From: BMS3ABIN04 sp965554225
Lineage (GTDB): Bacteria > Bacteroidota > Ignavibacteria > Ignavibacteriales > Melioribacteraceae
Assembly (NCBI GenBank): GCA_965554225.1
Contig: CBEVZC010000039.1
Location: 1-23,751 of the forward strand
Direction of reading: 5' to 3'
Length of the DNA stretch: 23,751 nt
The first letter of the stretch is position 1. Each line of letters opens with the position of its first letter. Below, one piece after another: positions 1-7,413 of the stretch. The notes beneath the pieces were generated by a model, which was not told the origin of the DNA, made no database searches, and saw nothing but the letters and a program-made list of their open reading frames with translations. The position numbers and the translations under genes are program-made.

Positions 1-206
1 GATCTGGCTTCGCTTTTTCTTATTGCAATTAACGTTCCTCTAACCGAAAAGGCTATGGGATCATCAAATGCAGAAACATTTACAAGTTCAATTTCTTGAC
101 CCGGTGTAAAGCCAAATTCTAATATTCTTCTAGAACTTGGACTTGAAAAATCAACTTCTTGAATAGTTCCTCTTTCACCGGTTTTTAATTTGTCTGCAGT
201 TTTCAT
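1..206 (-). CDS. feoA: FeoA-domain protein, 3' end outside window
   Basis: This is the first 68 codons of a minus-strand gene that runs off the left edge; the start is the ATG at 206-204. The translation reads MKTADKLKTGERGTIQEVDF, then a segment with LEFGFTPGQEIELV, DDPIAFSVRGT and LIAIRKSEA. The order 'L..G..G.I', 'GF.PG..I', 'DPI...VRG', 'IALR..EA' is the signature of the small SH3-like FeoA domain, which supports the FeoB ferrous-iron permease at the inner membrane. Because the domain starts at the N-terminus, this is not a DtxR-type regulator with a C-terminal FeoA domain. A fused or following feoB beyond the window cannot be excluded. No Shine-Dalgarno sequence is visible upstream of the ATG. 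It is divergent from the gene at 384, with a 177-base shared upstream region in which I could not identify a Fur-like box. Confidence 0.8.
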   Translation of the reverse strand, partial: MKTADKLKTGERGTIQEVDFSSPSSRRILEFGFTPGQEIELVNVSAFDDPIAFSVRGTLIAIRKSEAR

Positions 207-383
207 AGTTGCGATAAATTAATGTTAGCTTATTATTTAGATTTAGTCTATATAAAGATAGAGCAGATTTCCAAAATTTGCAAGTTTTTTTTGAAATCGG
301 ATAAAAAAGTTCAATTATTGGTGAATAATTATAGATTTATATTATAAATTTACTTTCGAATAAAACGGCGTAAGTTTTAGTTT

Positions 384-1157
384 ATGAATACAAGTACTTT
401 ACCTTTATTAATAGATTTTGACGGTGTTTTGAGAATCGGTGACCGCCCGGCGAATTATTTAAAAGAATTTACCGAATATTTGCTCAATACCGGAATACCG
501 GCATGTATAATTAGTAATTCAACCTTGTCTCATAGTAAAGATATTTTAGATTTTTTTAAGGATAATTCAATTATTTGTAAAATGCCTGTAATAACTGCTG
601 CCGATGCAACCGCACTCTATGTAAAACAGAGATATAAAAAAGTAGCGGTGTATTGTGCCGACTCAATAAAAGGTTTATTTGATGATGTATTAAATTATAA
701 ATCTCCCAAAGCCGTTGTAATAGGCGATATAGGCAAAAAGTGGAATTATGATATTATGAACGAGATTTTTAAATTCGTTTATTCCGGAGCGGATTTGATT
801 GCTATGCATAAAAATAAATTTTGGAAAACACCTGATGAAGGATTATTAATTGATGCAGGAGCTTTTATCAGCGGGATCGAATATGCAACAGGTAAGAAAG
901 CAATTCTTATTGGGAAGCCTTCCCCTTTGTATTTTCAATCAGGACTTGGTATTCTTGGGTATAATACCAAACAAAATTTTATTATGCTTGGAGATGATTT
1001 GGAAACAGATATAAAAGGAGCTAATGATTTAGGAGCTAAAACAATTTTGATTTATACCGGCAAAACAAATTATCCGTTATCAAAAAAACTTGAAGTTAAA
1101 CCCGATTATGAAGCGCAAAATTTAAAAGAAGTAATCAGTATATTGAAAAATATTTAA
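384..1157 (+). CDS. HAD-IIA (NagD/HDHD2-like) phosphatase
   Basis: A 257-residue cytosolic HAD-superfamily hydrolase of the C2-capped IIA type. Motif I is DFDGVL (nucleophile D11, acid/base D13), motif II is the S/N pair in IISNST (residues 43-47), motif III is K178 in IGKPSP, and motif IV is GDDLETD (203-209). The stretch MHKNKFWKTPDEGLLIDAGA, followed by an acidic-aromatic LEYATG-like segment at 165-170, resembles the HDHD2/LHPP branch more than the pyridoxal or p-nitrophenyl phosphatases. The substrate cannot be read from sequence; small sugar or nucleotide phosphates are usual for the family. No good Shine-Dalgarno is seen before the ATG. The isochorismatase-like gene starts 9 bases after its stop, so the two are probably co-transcribed. 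Confidence 0.85.
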   Translation: MNTSTLPLLIDFDGVLRIGDRPANYLKEFTEYLLNTGIPACIISNSTLSHSKDILDFFKDNSIICKMPVITAADATALYVKQRYKKVAVYCADSIKGLFDDVLNYKSPKAVVIGDIGKKWNYDIMNEIFKFVYSGADLIAMHKNKFWKTPDEGLLIDAGAFISGIEYATGKKAILIGKPSPLYFQSGLGILGYNTKQNFIMLGDDLETDIKGANDLGAKTILIYTGKTNYPLSKKLEVKPDYEAQNLKEVISILKNI

Positions 1158-1166
1158 GAGGGAAAA

Positions 1167-1736
1167 ATGAACGATAATATTAAAAGGAATTCTAAAATAT
1201 TGAACAGCGAAAAATCAGCTTTGCTAATTATTGATATTCAAGAAAGAATTTTAAGTGTTGAACGGAAAAAAGAAAGAGTAATTGAAAATACAATAAAATT
1301 GATCCAAGGATGTAAAGTCTTAAATATTCCTATTTATTATACCGAGCAATACCCAAAAGGATTGGGCCCAACTCATCATGGAATTAAGAGTGAATTGGAA
1401 ACGGTTGAAGCTATTCAAAAAATGAGTTTTAGCTGTTATGGTGCAGGAGATTTATTTAAAGAGTTTAAGAATATTAATATTTTTCAAGTTATTGTATGCG
1501 GTATAGAAACACATGTTTGCGTTCAACAAACAGTGCTTGATTTGCTAGCGAATAATTTTCAAGTAAATCTTGCAGCGGATGCTGTTTCCTCACGCAGGAA
1601 AATTGACTACAAAATTGCTCTGGAGCGTATGCGAAACAATGGTGCGGAAATTACAACAACAGAATCAATTTTATTTGAGATGCTTAATGTTTGCGGAACT
1701 CCTGAATTTAAAGAAATATCAAAAATTGTAAAGTAA
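1167..1736 (+). CDS. Isochorismatase-family cysteine hydrolase
   Basis: A 189-residue cytosolic alpha/beta hydrolase of the isochorismatase-like superfamily. The D-K-C catalytic triad is visible: D23 in LLIIDIQERI, K85 in AIQKMSFSC and C118 in CGIETHVCVQQ, with the usual non-prolyl cis-peptide region just before GIETH. The TEQYPKGLGPT segment (59-69) is typical of the ISOC2/YcaC-like branch rather than of true isochorismatase or nicotinamidase, so the substrate is unknown. The start is supported by a good Shine-Dalgarno, AAGAGGG, at about 1156-1162. It forms a two-gene unit with the HAD phosphatase. Confidence 0.88.
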   Translation: MNDNIKRNSKILNSEKSALLIIDIQERILSVERKKERVIENTIKLIQGCKVLNIPIYYTEQYPKGLGPTHHGIKSELETVEAIQKMSFSCYGAGDLFKEFKNINIFQVIVCGIETHVCVQQTVLDLLANNFQVNLAADAVSSRRKIDYKIALERMRNNGAEITTTESILFEMLNVCGTPEFKEISKIVK

Positions 1737-2052
1737 TTAAATTAGATTAGTAGTTTATATTTAATTTGCTTTGAGTATAATAATTTTGCAATTAAAATAC
1801 TCACTAAAATTTCACAAATATTAAAAATCTTTAAGTGGTATGTTTTTATCAAATTTACTTTATTAGATTTATATTAGTTTATTCATCAAGCAGGTTATTT
1901 TAAATTAGTAGTAAGACACCTAGTGATTTTTCCCCTTCGGTATCAGATATTTCCTACAAAATTTTGTAAACTTTTTCATTCATAATATCCTTAAACTTTT
2001 GTACTTCTATTACGATAATTCATTAAGTGTTCAATAATAAAAAGGCACAAGA
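1737..2052. other. Intergenic region, 316 bases
   Basis: No convincing gene lies here. It holds a weak AT-rich inverted repeat (TGAGTAT at 1772-1778 with ATACTCA at 1797-1803) without a following T-run. It also holds a perfect 14-base palindrome, TACAAAATTTTGTA (1955-1968), about 85 bases before the TonB-like gene. On the minus strand a short frame (1983-1900) has a ribosome-binding-site-like AAGGA, an ATG, nine codons, an amber stop and 17 more coding-looking codons. It may be a gene remnant, or chance. Confidence 0.5.
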
Positions 2053-2457
2053 ATGAGAAGTATAAAATATTTAATAATTGTTTTTGCAGTTTTGTTATTT
2101 GCTAATAATTTATTGTCGGCAAAAAATAATGTTATTTATAAAAAAAGTAATGAAGGTGGAAAATATTTAGCCTTTGCGGAACAGATGCCTTCTCCAATAG
2201 GTGGTTTAAAGGCAATTTATGTTAAAATTAAATATCCTGAACTCGCCAAACAAGCACAGGTACAGGGAAAAGTTTACGTTTTGGCATATATTAATAAAAA
2301 CGGTACAGTTGATGATGTGAAAGTTATAAAAGGAATTGGTGCCGGTTGTGACGAGCAAGTTACTAATGCAGTTAGATCTTCAAAATTTTCCCCGGGTATT
2401 ATGAAAGGTAAACCGGTCAATGTAAAGATGTCAATTCAGTTTCAATTTAAGTTATAG
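2053..2457 (+). CDS. TonB C-terminal-domain protein, secreted
   Basis: A 134-residue exported protein. Residues 1-23 form a signal peptide (basic MRSIK, hydrophobic core, LLSA before the mature part). Residues 50-134 are a TonB C-terminal domain: YPELAKQAQVQGKVYV at 61-76 (the YP..A...G.V motif), INKNGTVDDVKVIKG at 80-94, then AVRSSKFSPG and a final hydrophobic strand ending FQFKL. TonB proper is anchored in the inner membrane and carries a proline-rich spacer before this domain. Here the spacer is missing, so this is either a very short transducer that keeps its signal as an anchor or a periplasmic TonB-domain protein, and energy coupling to outer-membrane receptors is uncertain. No ExbB/ExbD genes are nearby. 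The next gene starts 52 bases later. Confidence 0.8.
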   Translation: MRSIKYLIIVFAVLLFANNLLSAKNNVIYKKSNEGGKYLAFAEQMPSPIGGLKAIYVKIKYPELAKQAQVQGKVYVLAYINKNGTVDDVKVIKGIGAGCDEQVTNAVRSSKFSPGIMKGKPVNVKMSIQFQFKL

Positions 2458-2509
2458 AACACAGCATTCTAATTAATAATTTTTTTGGATATTTGCAGAG
2501 GACTAATAA

Positions 2510-4630
2510 ATGTTAAAAACAAAAAATTCTAGCACAAAAAAAATTTCAAAGCGAAAGTTTAAATTCAAATTTGTTAGAAAAATACAACTTGGTTATCTTG
2601 CATTGGGAGCAATAGCAACAGTGATAGTTGTGAATGTTGTTTTCCAGATAGCTAAGATGAATGAATTTAATAATCAGAATTACCAGAACAATATTGTTCC
2701 CCGATATCAAATACAAGAATTAAATTCCGAATTTCGAAGGGTCCAATTTTTAATGATGAAATTTTCTATACCTCAATTCTCGGAATCGATACAAAATGAT
2801 ATGCAAAAGTATAATACTCTTTCAACTCTGATTGATTCTAAACTAAATTCACTTGAAAAAAAATTAAATTCAGAAAAAATTAAATCATCGTTTAAGCAAG
2901 TTAATAGTACATGGAATGATTACAAAGAACTTGTGTGTAGTTCTATTATTAGTGCAGCTGCTTCGAAAAATTTTGATATGGCTGCAGATATTGCAACTTC
3001 TTCAGGAGAAGAATACGGAGCAAAGTTAAATGGGGAGTTCGAAACAATTGTTTATGAATTATCGGATGAAACGGCTCGCATGGATGCAGAATTAAAAGAA
3101 AATGATAGTTCGGCAAGAATGTTAATATTCTCTGGAATGGGTCTCGGAACATTAGTGCTATTAATCTGTTTGTTTTATTTGGCGCCGGCAGTTTCTAAAC
3201 CTATTAAAAAATTGAAAGAAGTTTTGAATGAATTTGCACATGGAAATTATGATGTTTCTGTAGATATAAATTCAAGTGATGAATTTGGAGAACTTGCAGA
3301 TATGACTAGAAAACTGAGAGAAGCGCAAGTTGAAAAAATTACTGCTGCGGAAAAAATTGCTTCAGGTAGTTTTAAAACTGTTACTCCTTCATCGGATAAG
3401 GATTTGCTTGCATTTGCTTTTAATAAGGAAGTTGAAACGATTGAAAATGTGAACAAAGAAGTTAACAAACTGTTAGCAGCAAACAGAGAAGGGGATCTTT
3501 CGGTAAGAGGTGATGAAAGCAGCTTTAACGGCGATTGGAAAAATGTTATAAAAGGGATCAATTCTATGTTGGATGCCACAGTTGCACCGATTTTAGAAGC
3601 CGGTGAAGTCTTAGATAAAATGGCAGAAGGTGACTTTACAAGGAAAATGAAAGGAAACTATAAAGGTGATTATCAATTAATAAAAAATGATATAAATAGA
3701 GTTATAGATTCTATGAATGATCTTATTGGGAAGGTAACGGAAGCAGCCTATGAATTGGCAAGTTCATCGGCTCAAATTTCTTCGAGCACGGAGGAAATGG
3801 CAGCTGGAGCAAGCGAACAGAGTGTACAAGCAGCTGAGGTTGCTTCTTCCATAGAAGAAATGACTCATACAATTATGAATAGTACAGAAAATGCTAATAT
3901 GGCTGCTAGTACAGCGCAAGAAGCAGGTCAAAAGGCTAAAGAAGGTGGTGAAGTAGTTGTAGAAACTATTAATGGTATTAATAGGATTGCCAATGTTGTA
4001 TCGGAATCAGCTGAGACAATACAAAAATTAGGTAACAGTAGTAATCAAATCGGGGAAATAATTCAAGTAATTGATGAGATTGCTGATCAGACGAACTTAT
4101 TAGCGCTAAACGCCGCTATTGAAGCTGCCAGAGCAGGTGAGCAGGGCAGGGGATTTGCTGTGGTAGCGGATGAAGTTCGTAAGTTAGCCGAAAGAACAAC
4201 TAAGGCTACGCAAGAAATAGCGCAGATGATTAAAAAAATTCAAGATGACACGGTTGGGGCAGTTCAAGCAATAGAAATGGGAACTAACGAAGCTGAAAAA
4301 GGAAAAGATCTGGCACAGAAAGCCGGGAGTTCACTTAATGATATTATTGATAATTTTGAAAGAGTTTCGGATATAATAAATCAATTAGCTGCTGCCAGTG
4401 AAGAACAGTCTTCTGCCAGTGAACAAATTAGCAGTAATGTTGAGGCAATCAATAGAGTAACGCATCAATCAGCCGATGCTACTCAGCAAATTAGTCTTGC
4501 TGCTGAAAACTTGCATCATTTGACGGATAATTTACAACAGCTTGTAAATAGTTTTAAATTGAATAAAAAAATATTTCAAAATCTCAATACAACAAATTAT
4601 TCTCAAGTTGATAGTTTTGCAAATTCTTAA
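2510..4630 (+). CDS. Methyl-accepting chemotaxis protein with stacked HAMP modules
   Basis: A 706-residue inner-membrane chemoreceptor. TM1 spans about 25-48, a periplasmic helical sensor domain (4HB-like, no recognised ligand motif) about 49-203, and TM2 about 204-227. The canonical HAMP follows at about 228-275. Further HAMP-like modules then appear, each opening with G(N/S/D)(Y/F/L): GNYDVSV at 245, GSFKTV at 286, GDLSVRG at 328 and GDFTRKM at 374. The signalling domain runs from about 410 to 683, with the hairpin tip at 526-563 (DQTNLLALNAAIEAARAGEQ and the following GRGFAVVADEVRKLAERT). The length of the two arms is compatible with a long (about 40-heptad) class receptor. No CheR-tethering pentapeptide is seen at the C-terminus. 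The start has a good Shine-Dalgarno, AGAGGA at 2497-2502. No che genes are in the window, so this is an orphan receptor locus. Confidence 0.95.
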   Translation: MLKTKNSSTKKISKRKFKFKFVRKIQLGYLALGAIATVIVVNVVFQIAKMNEFNNQNYQNNIVPRYQIQELNSEFRRVQFLMMKFSIPQFSESIQNDMQKYNTLSTLIDSKLNSLEKKLNSEKIKSSFKQVNSTWNDYKELVCSSIISAAASKNFDMAADIATSSGEEYGAKLNGEFETIVYELSDETARMDAELKENDSSARMLIFSGMGLGTLVLLICLFYLAPAVSKPIKKLKEVLNEFAHGNYDVSVDINSSDEFGELADMTRKLREAQVEKITAAEKIASGSFKTVTPSSDKDLLAFAFNKEVETIENVNKEVNKLLAANREGDLSVRGDESSFNGDWKNVIKGINSMLDATVAPILEAGEVLDKMAEGDFTRKMKGNYKGDYQLIKNDINRVIDSMNDLIGKVTEAAYELASSSAQISSSTEEMAAGASEQSVQAAEVASSIEEMTHTIMNSTENANMAASTAQEAGQKAKEGGEVVVETINGINRIANVVSESAETIQKLGNSSNQIGEIIQVIDEIADQTNLLALNAAIEAARAGEQGRGFAVVADEVRKLAERTTKATQEIAQMIKKIQDDTVGAVQAIEMGTNEAEKGKDLAQKAGSSLNDIIDNFERVSDIINQLAAASEEQSSASEQISSNVEAINRVTHQSADATQQISLAAENLHHLTDNLQQLVNSFKLNKKIFQNLNTTNYSQVDSFANS

Positions 4631-5036
4631 TCTAATTATTAATGTATTTACAGTGGAACTGTTGGTAACTTTTTGAAATCGGTTTAATATGTAGTTTAAC
4701 AACTTTAGTATGAGTTGAAGAATAATTAGTTATATAAAAGGTTTCGTGTAATAACATTCCCCTGACATGTGGCGGTTTTATTTTAGTATTTTGATTTTTC
4801 ATACACTGCATAGTTCGTCTATCCGGAACTGTTTATGCAATTCGTAATCTCTAAGTACCCTTCATTTAACCCAAATTAAATTTAATGAACTAATTCTCGT
4901 TTTGTAAATAGGGAAATAGCTTTCCAAGTAATTTCTGATTCAGTTTATAAAGCGCATCCTTATTTTCAAAGTATAACTGCATAATTTAATATATTTACCG
5001 TCACAAAATAATATAGTAACGGAAAAATCAAATTTA
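4631..5036. other. Intergenic region, 406 bases
   Basis: There is no gene I can defend. Close to the chemoreceptor stop is a 5-base hairpin (ACAGT 4650-4654, ACTGT 4658-4662) with a T-run only seven bases later, too weak to call a terminator. Two short minus-strand frames are open. One at 4982-4890 has 30 codons with a peptide-like composition (contains ENKDALYKLNQKLLGKLFPY). The other at 4811-4632 has 59 codons, no ribosome-binding site and no recognisable family. Either may be a decayed gene end. No tRNA-like arms were found. Confidence 0.5.
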
Positions 5037-6122
5037 ATGGAAGCAAAAAGATACAATAATATTAAGCTAGCTATAAGTATTGGTAAAGGGATAGTAACAT
5101 TTGCGATGATATTTTTATTTGTTTATACCGGACTTAGTAAGTCCTTAGTGGAATACTTAAGATCATATTCGTCAAATCCGTACGTGGTTTTTCTTCTATT
5201 CGTTCTCGTAACAAGTTTTGTGCTTGCGGTTATTTTTTGGCCTTTAAGTTTTTACAGCGAGTTTTATTTAGAGCATAAATACAGATTATCTAATCAAACA
5301 TTTCTGCAATGGATTTGGGAAGATTTAAAGGGTGTTTTGGTCGGCGGAGTTATCGGTATTCCCGTTATGCTGATTTTTTATTATGCTATTCGTACCTACG
5401 GAAATTTATGGTGGCTGGTTTTTGCAATTATTATGTTTTTGCTTTCCGTTGTACTTGCAAAATTTTTACCGGTTATAATTCTACCGTTATTTTACAAAGT
5501 TAAACCGATAGAGAATGAGGAGCTTAAAAATCGTGTCCTCAAATTAGCAGAAAAAGCCGGTATGAAAGTAGAAAATATCTTCCAATTTAATATGAGTAAG
5601 AATACAAAGAAAGCTAATGCAATGTTTACCGGTTTAGGTAAAACTAAAAAAATAATTTTAGGCGATACACTTTTGAACGAATATACTACGGATGAAATTG
5701 AGACCGTAATTGCTCACGAAATGGGGCATTATAAGCATAAGCATATAATTAAAAACCTATTTATCGGTACAGTATCCAGTTTTCTAATGTTTTTTCTGAT
5801 AGCTTATTTTTATCAAATTTCTCTTTCTTGGTTCAGTTTTAGTAATATTTCACAAATTGCTGCGCTGCCGGTTTTATCTTTGTGGGCAATGATAGTCGGT
5901 TTTCTGATGGAGCCCTTAACTAATATTATTTCCCGCAAATTCGAATATCAGGCCGATGAATATGCAGTTAAATCAACAAATAAAAAGCAAATATTTATAA
6001 ATACGCTAAATAAACTAACTGAGCAAAACTTATCCGATAAAGATCCGCATCCGCTCATTGAGTGGCTTTTCTACAGCCATCCGTCTATTAAGAATAGGGT
6101 TGCACATATTGAATCATTATAG
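5037..6122 (+). CDS. M48 family (Ste24-type) membrane metalloprotease
   Basis: A 361-residue integral inner-membrane zinc protease. The catalytic motif is HEMGH at 227-231 (zinc ligands H227 and H231, catalytic E228). The third ligand is E303 in SRKFEYQADEYA, and D307 is conserved. The family C-terminus FYSHPSIKNRV is at 346-356. About six hydrophobic segments are seen: 12-33, 48-70, 100-119, 124-150, 240-262 and 274-297. The segment FYLEHKYRLSNQTFLQW (76-92) is typical of the N-terminal domain of CAAX prenyl protease 1 homologues, so Ste24 fits better than HtpX. The role is probably membrane-protein quality control; prenylated substrates are not expected in bacteria. It seems to stand alone, about 200 bases before gatC. 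Confidence 0.92.
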   Translation: MEAKRYNNIKLAISIGKGIVTFAMIFLFVYTGLSKSLVEYLRSYSSNPYVVFLLFVLVTSFVLAVIFWPLSFYSEFYLEHKYRLSNQTFLQWIWEDLKGVLVGGVIGIPVMLIFYYAIRTYGNLWWLVFAIIMFLLSVVLAKFLPVIILPLFYKVKPIENEELKNRVLKLAEKAGMKVENIFQFNMSKNTKKANAMFTGLGKTKKIILGDTLLNEYTTDEIETVIAHEMGHYKHKHIIKNLFIGTVSSFLMFFLIAYFYQISLSWFSFSNISQIAALPVLSLWAMIVGFLMEPLTNIISRKFEYQADEYAVKSTNKKQIFINTLNKLTEQNLSDKDPHPLIEWLFYSHPSIKNRVAHIESL

Positions 6123-6144
6123 CTTATTAGATGAAAAATTTTGT

Positions 6145-6181
6145 GCAAATTTGCTGCTTTGTTTTGGAAGCAAACTTGCTG
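6145..6181. repeat. Pair of palindromic 12-base repeats before gatC
   Basis: GCAAATTTGCTG (6145-6156) recurs as GCAAACTTGCTG (6170-6181), 25 bases apart. The first ten bases of copy one are a perfect palindrome and those of copy two a near-palindrome, so the two can also pair with each other around a 15-base loop. No T-run follows, which argues against a terminator. Two dyads at this spacing could be an operator pair upstream of the gatC-kdsB transcript, but no bound protein is known to me. Confidence 0.35.
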
Positions 6182-6325
6182 AGTTGACCGATAGTAGTAA
6201 TTGATTATTTATTACTTTTATTAAATAACACCATTATTAATTTTTCAACAATTTCAATTGGAAAATCAATTTCACTTTAGTTTAGTTTTGCTTAAATTTA
6301 TATTTTATTAAGTTTCGGGGATTTT

Positions 6326-6634
6326 ATGGCTGTTTCAATTGAAGATGTAAATTACATTGCCAAGCTTGCTAAGTTAGAATTCAAGGAAAAAGAATTAATA
6401 GATTTAGCAAAAGACTTAAATGAAATTTTAGGTTATATGGATAAACTGAATGAACTGGATACGGAAAATATTGAACCTTTATCGTATCCAATTAAGGAGA
6501 ATAATGTTTTTAGGGAAGATGAATTGAAAGATTCCGCAACTTCGGAGAGTGCATTATTGAATGCCCCGGATGCAACGGAACACTTTTTTAAGGTCCCGAA
6601 AGTAATAAAGGTGAATAAGACTTCTAACAAATAA
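6326..6634 (+). CDS. gatC: Asp/Glu-tRNA amidotransferase subunit C
   Basis: A 102-residue cytosolic protein matching GatC over its whole length: VSIEDVNYIAKLAKLEF (residues 3-19), then a helix with LNEILGYMDKLNELDTENIEPL, and the C-terminal FREDEL and APDATEHFFKVPKVI segments. GatC holds GatA and GatB together in the complex that converts misacylated Glu-tRNA(Gln) or Asp-tRNA(Asn) to the amidated form. No gatA or gatB is in the window. A GGGG stretch at about 6317-6320 precedes the ATG. kdsB starts 9 bases after the stop, so the two are likely co-transcribed. Confidence 0.95.
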   Translation: MAVSIEDVNYIAKLAKLEFKEKELIDLAKDLNEILGYMDKLNELDTENIEPLSYPIKENNVFREDELKDSATSESALLNAPDATEHFFKVPKVIKVNKTSNK

Positions 6635-6643
6635 ATCACTAGA

Positions 6644-7399
6644 ATGATAATTGGAATTATCCCTGCCCGGTTTGCTTCATCAAGATTAATGGGAAAACCT
6701 CTTGCTTCCATAGGAGGCAAGCCCATGATTCAACATACATACGAAAGAGCTAAAAAATCTAAACTTCTTAATGATATTGTAATAGCAGTTGACGACGAAA
6801 AAGTTTTTAGTGTTGTAAAAAAATTCGGAGCTCAAGTTGTAATGACACCTAAAGATCTAACAACAGGTTCCGACAGAATTGCTTTTGTAGCAAAGTCCCT
6901 TGCAACAGCTGAAATTATTGTTAATATTCAAGGAGACGAGCCGTTCATATCCGGCAGAATGATTGATCAAGCTATTGAACCGTTATTGTTTGATAAAAAA
7001 GTTAAAGTTTCAACATTAGTAAAAAAAATTACAAGTGTGGACGAATACAAATCGGCATCTATTCCCAAAGTTGTTTTTGATTACAATAATTATGCATTGT
7101 ACTTTTCCCGACAGCCAATTCCGTTTGTGAGGGATTCGAGAACTATAGCTGAAAAGATAATATCCACTGATTTTTATAAACACATTGGTCTATATGTTTT
7201 TAGGAAAAATGAGCTTATTAAATTTACCCGGTTAAGACAAACCGACTTGGAAAAAGCCGAAAAATTAGAACAGCTTAGAATGCTGGAACATGGAATGAAA
7301 ATAAAAGTTGTAGTAACGGAATACGACAGTTTTTCGGTCGATACACCGAAAGATTTAGAATTGGCAAGAAAAATATATCAAAAAATGAAGAAGAAATAG
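6644..7399 (+). CDS. kdsB: CMP-Kdo synthetase (3-deoxy-manno-octulosonate cytidylyltransferase)
   Basis: A 251-residue cytosolic nucleotidyltransferase that activates Kdo with CTP to CMP-Kdo, the donor for lipid A-core assembly. The N-terminal nucleotide-binding motif IIPARFASSRLMGKPLASIG (2-21) is diagnostic. DLTTGSDRIAFVA (68-80) and VNIQGDEPFISG (90-101) carry the CTP/magnesium-binding parts. HIGLYVFRK and the LEKAEKLEQLRMLEHG segment (about 206-222) are typical KdsB C-terminal features. The length is normal. No Shine-Dalgarno is obvious, and the 9-base gap after gatC suggests translational coupling. Together with kdsA, the kdsC-like gene and kdsD downstream it completes the Kdo pathway. 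Confidence 0.95.
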   Translation: MIIGIIPARFASSRLMGKPLASIGGKPMIQHTYERAKKSKLLNDIVIAVDDEKVFSVVKKFGAQVVMTPKDLTTGSDRIAFVAKSLATAEIIVNIQGDEPFISGRMIDQAIEPLLFDKKVKVSTLVKKITSVDEYKSASIPKVVFDYNNYALYFSRQPIPFVRDSRTIAEKIISTDFYKHIGLYVFRKNELIKFTRLRQTDLEKAEKLEQLRMLEHGMKIKVVVTEYDSFSVDTPKDLELARKIYQKMKKK

Positions 7400-7413
7400 T
7401 TCCGGTTATTTAT

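Noticed and set aside
335..349. 15-base AT-only inverted repeat between feoA and the HAD phosphatase gene
   Set aside because: Such AT palindromes are expected by chance in this AT-rich DNA, and no known box matches.
3247..3579. 110-codon minus-strand frame inside the chemoreceptor gene
   Set aside because: It is antisense to a well-conserved coding region, serine/leucine-rich and without a start signal.
4650..4674. Small hairpin with nearby T-run after the chemoreceptor gene as a terminator
   Set aside because: The stem is only five base pairs and the T-run is separated from it by seven bases.
288..4682. The 13-base word TTTTTGAAATCGG at 288-300 and 4670-4682
   Set aside because: A single shared 13-mer between two AT-rich intergenic regions in a window of this size is not significant.
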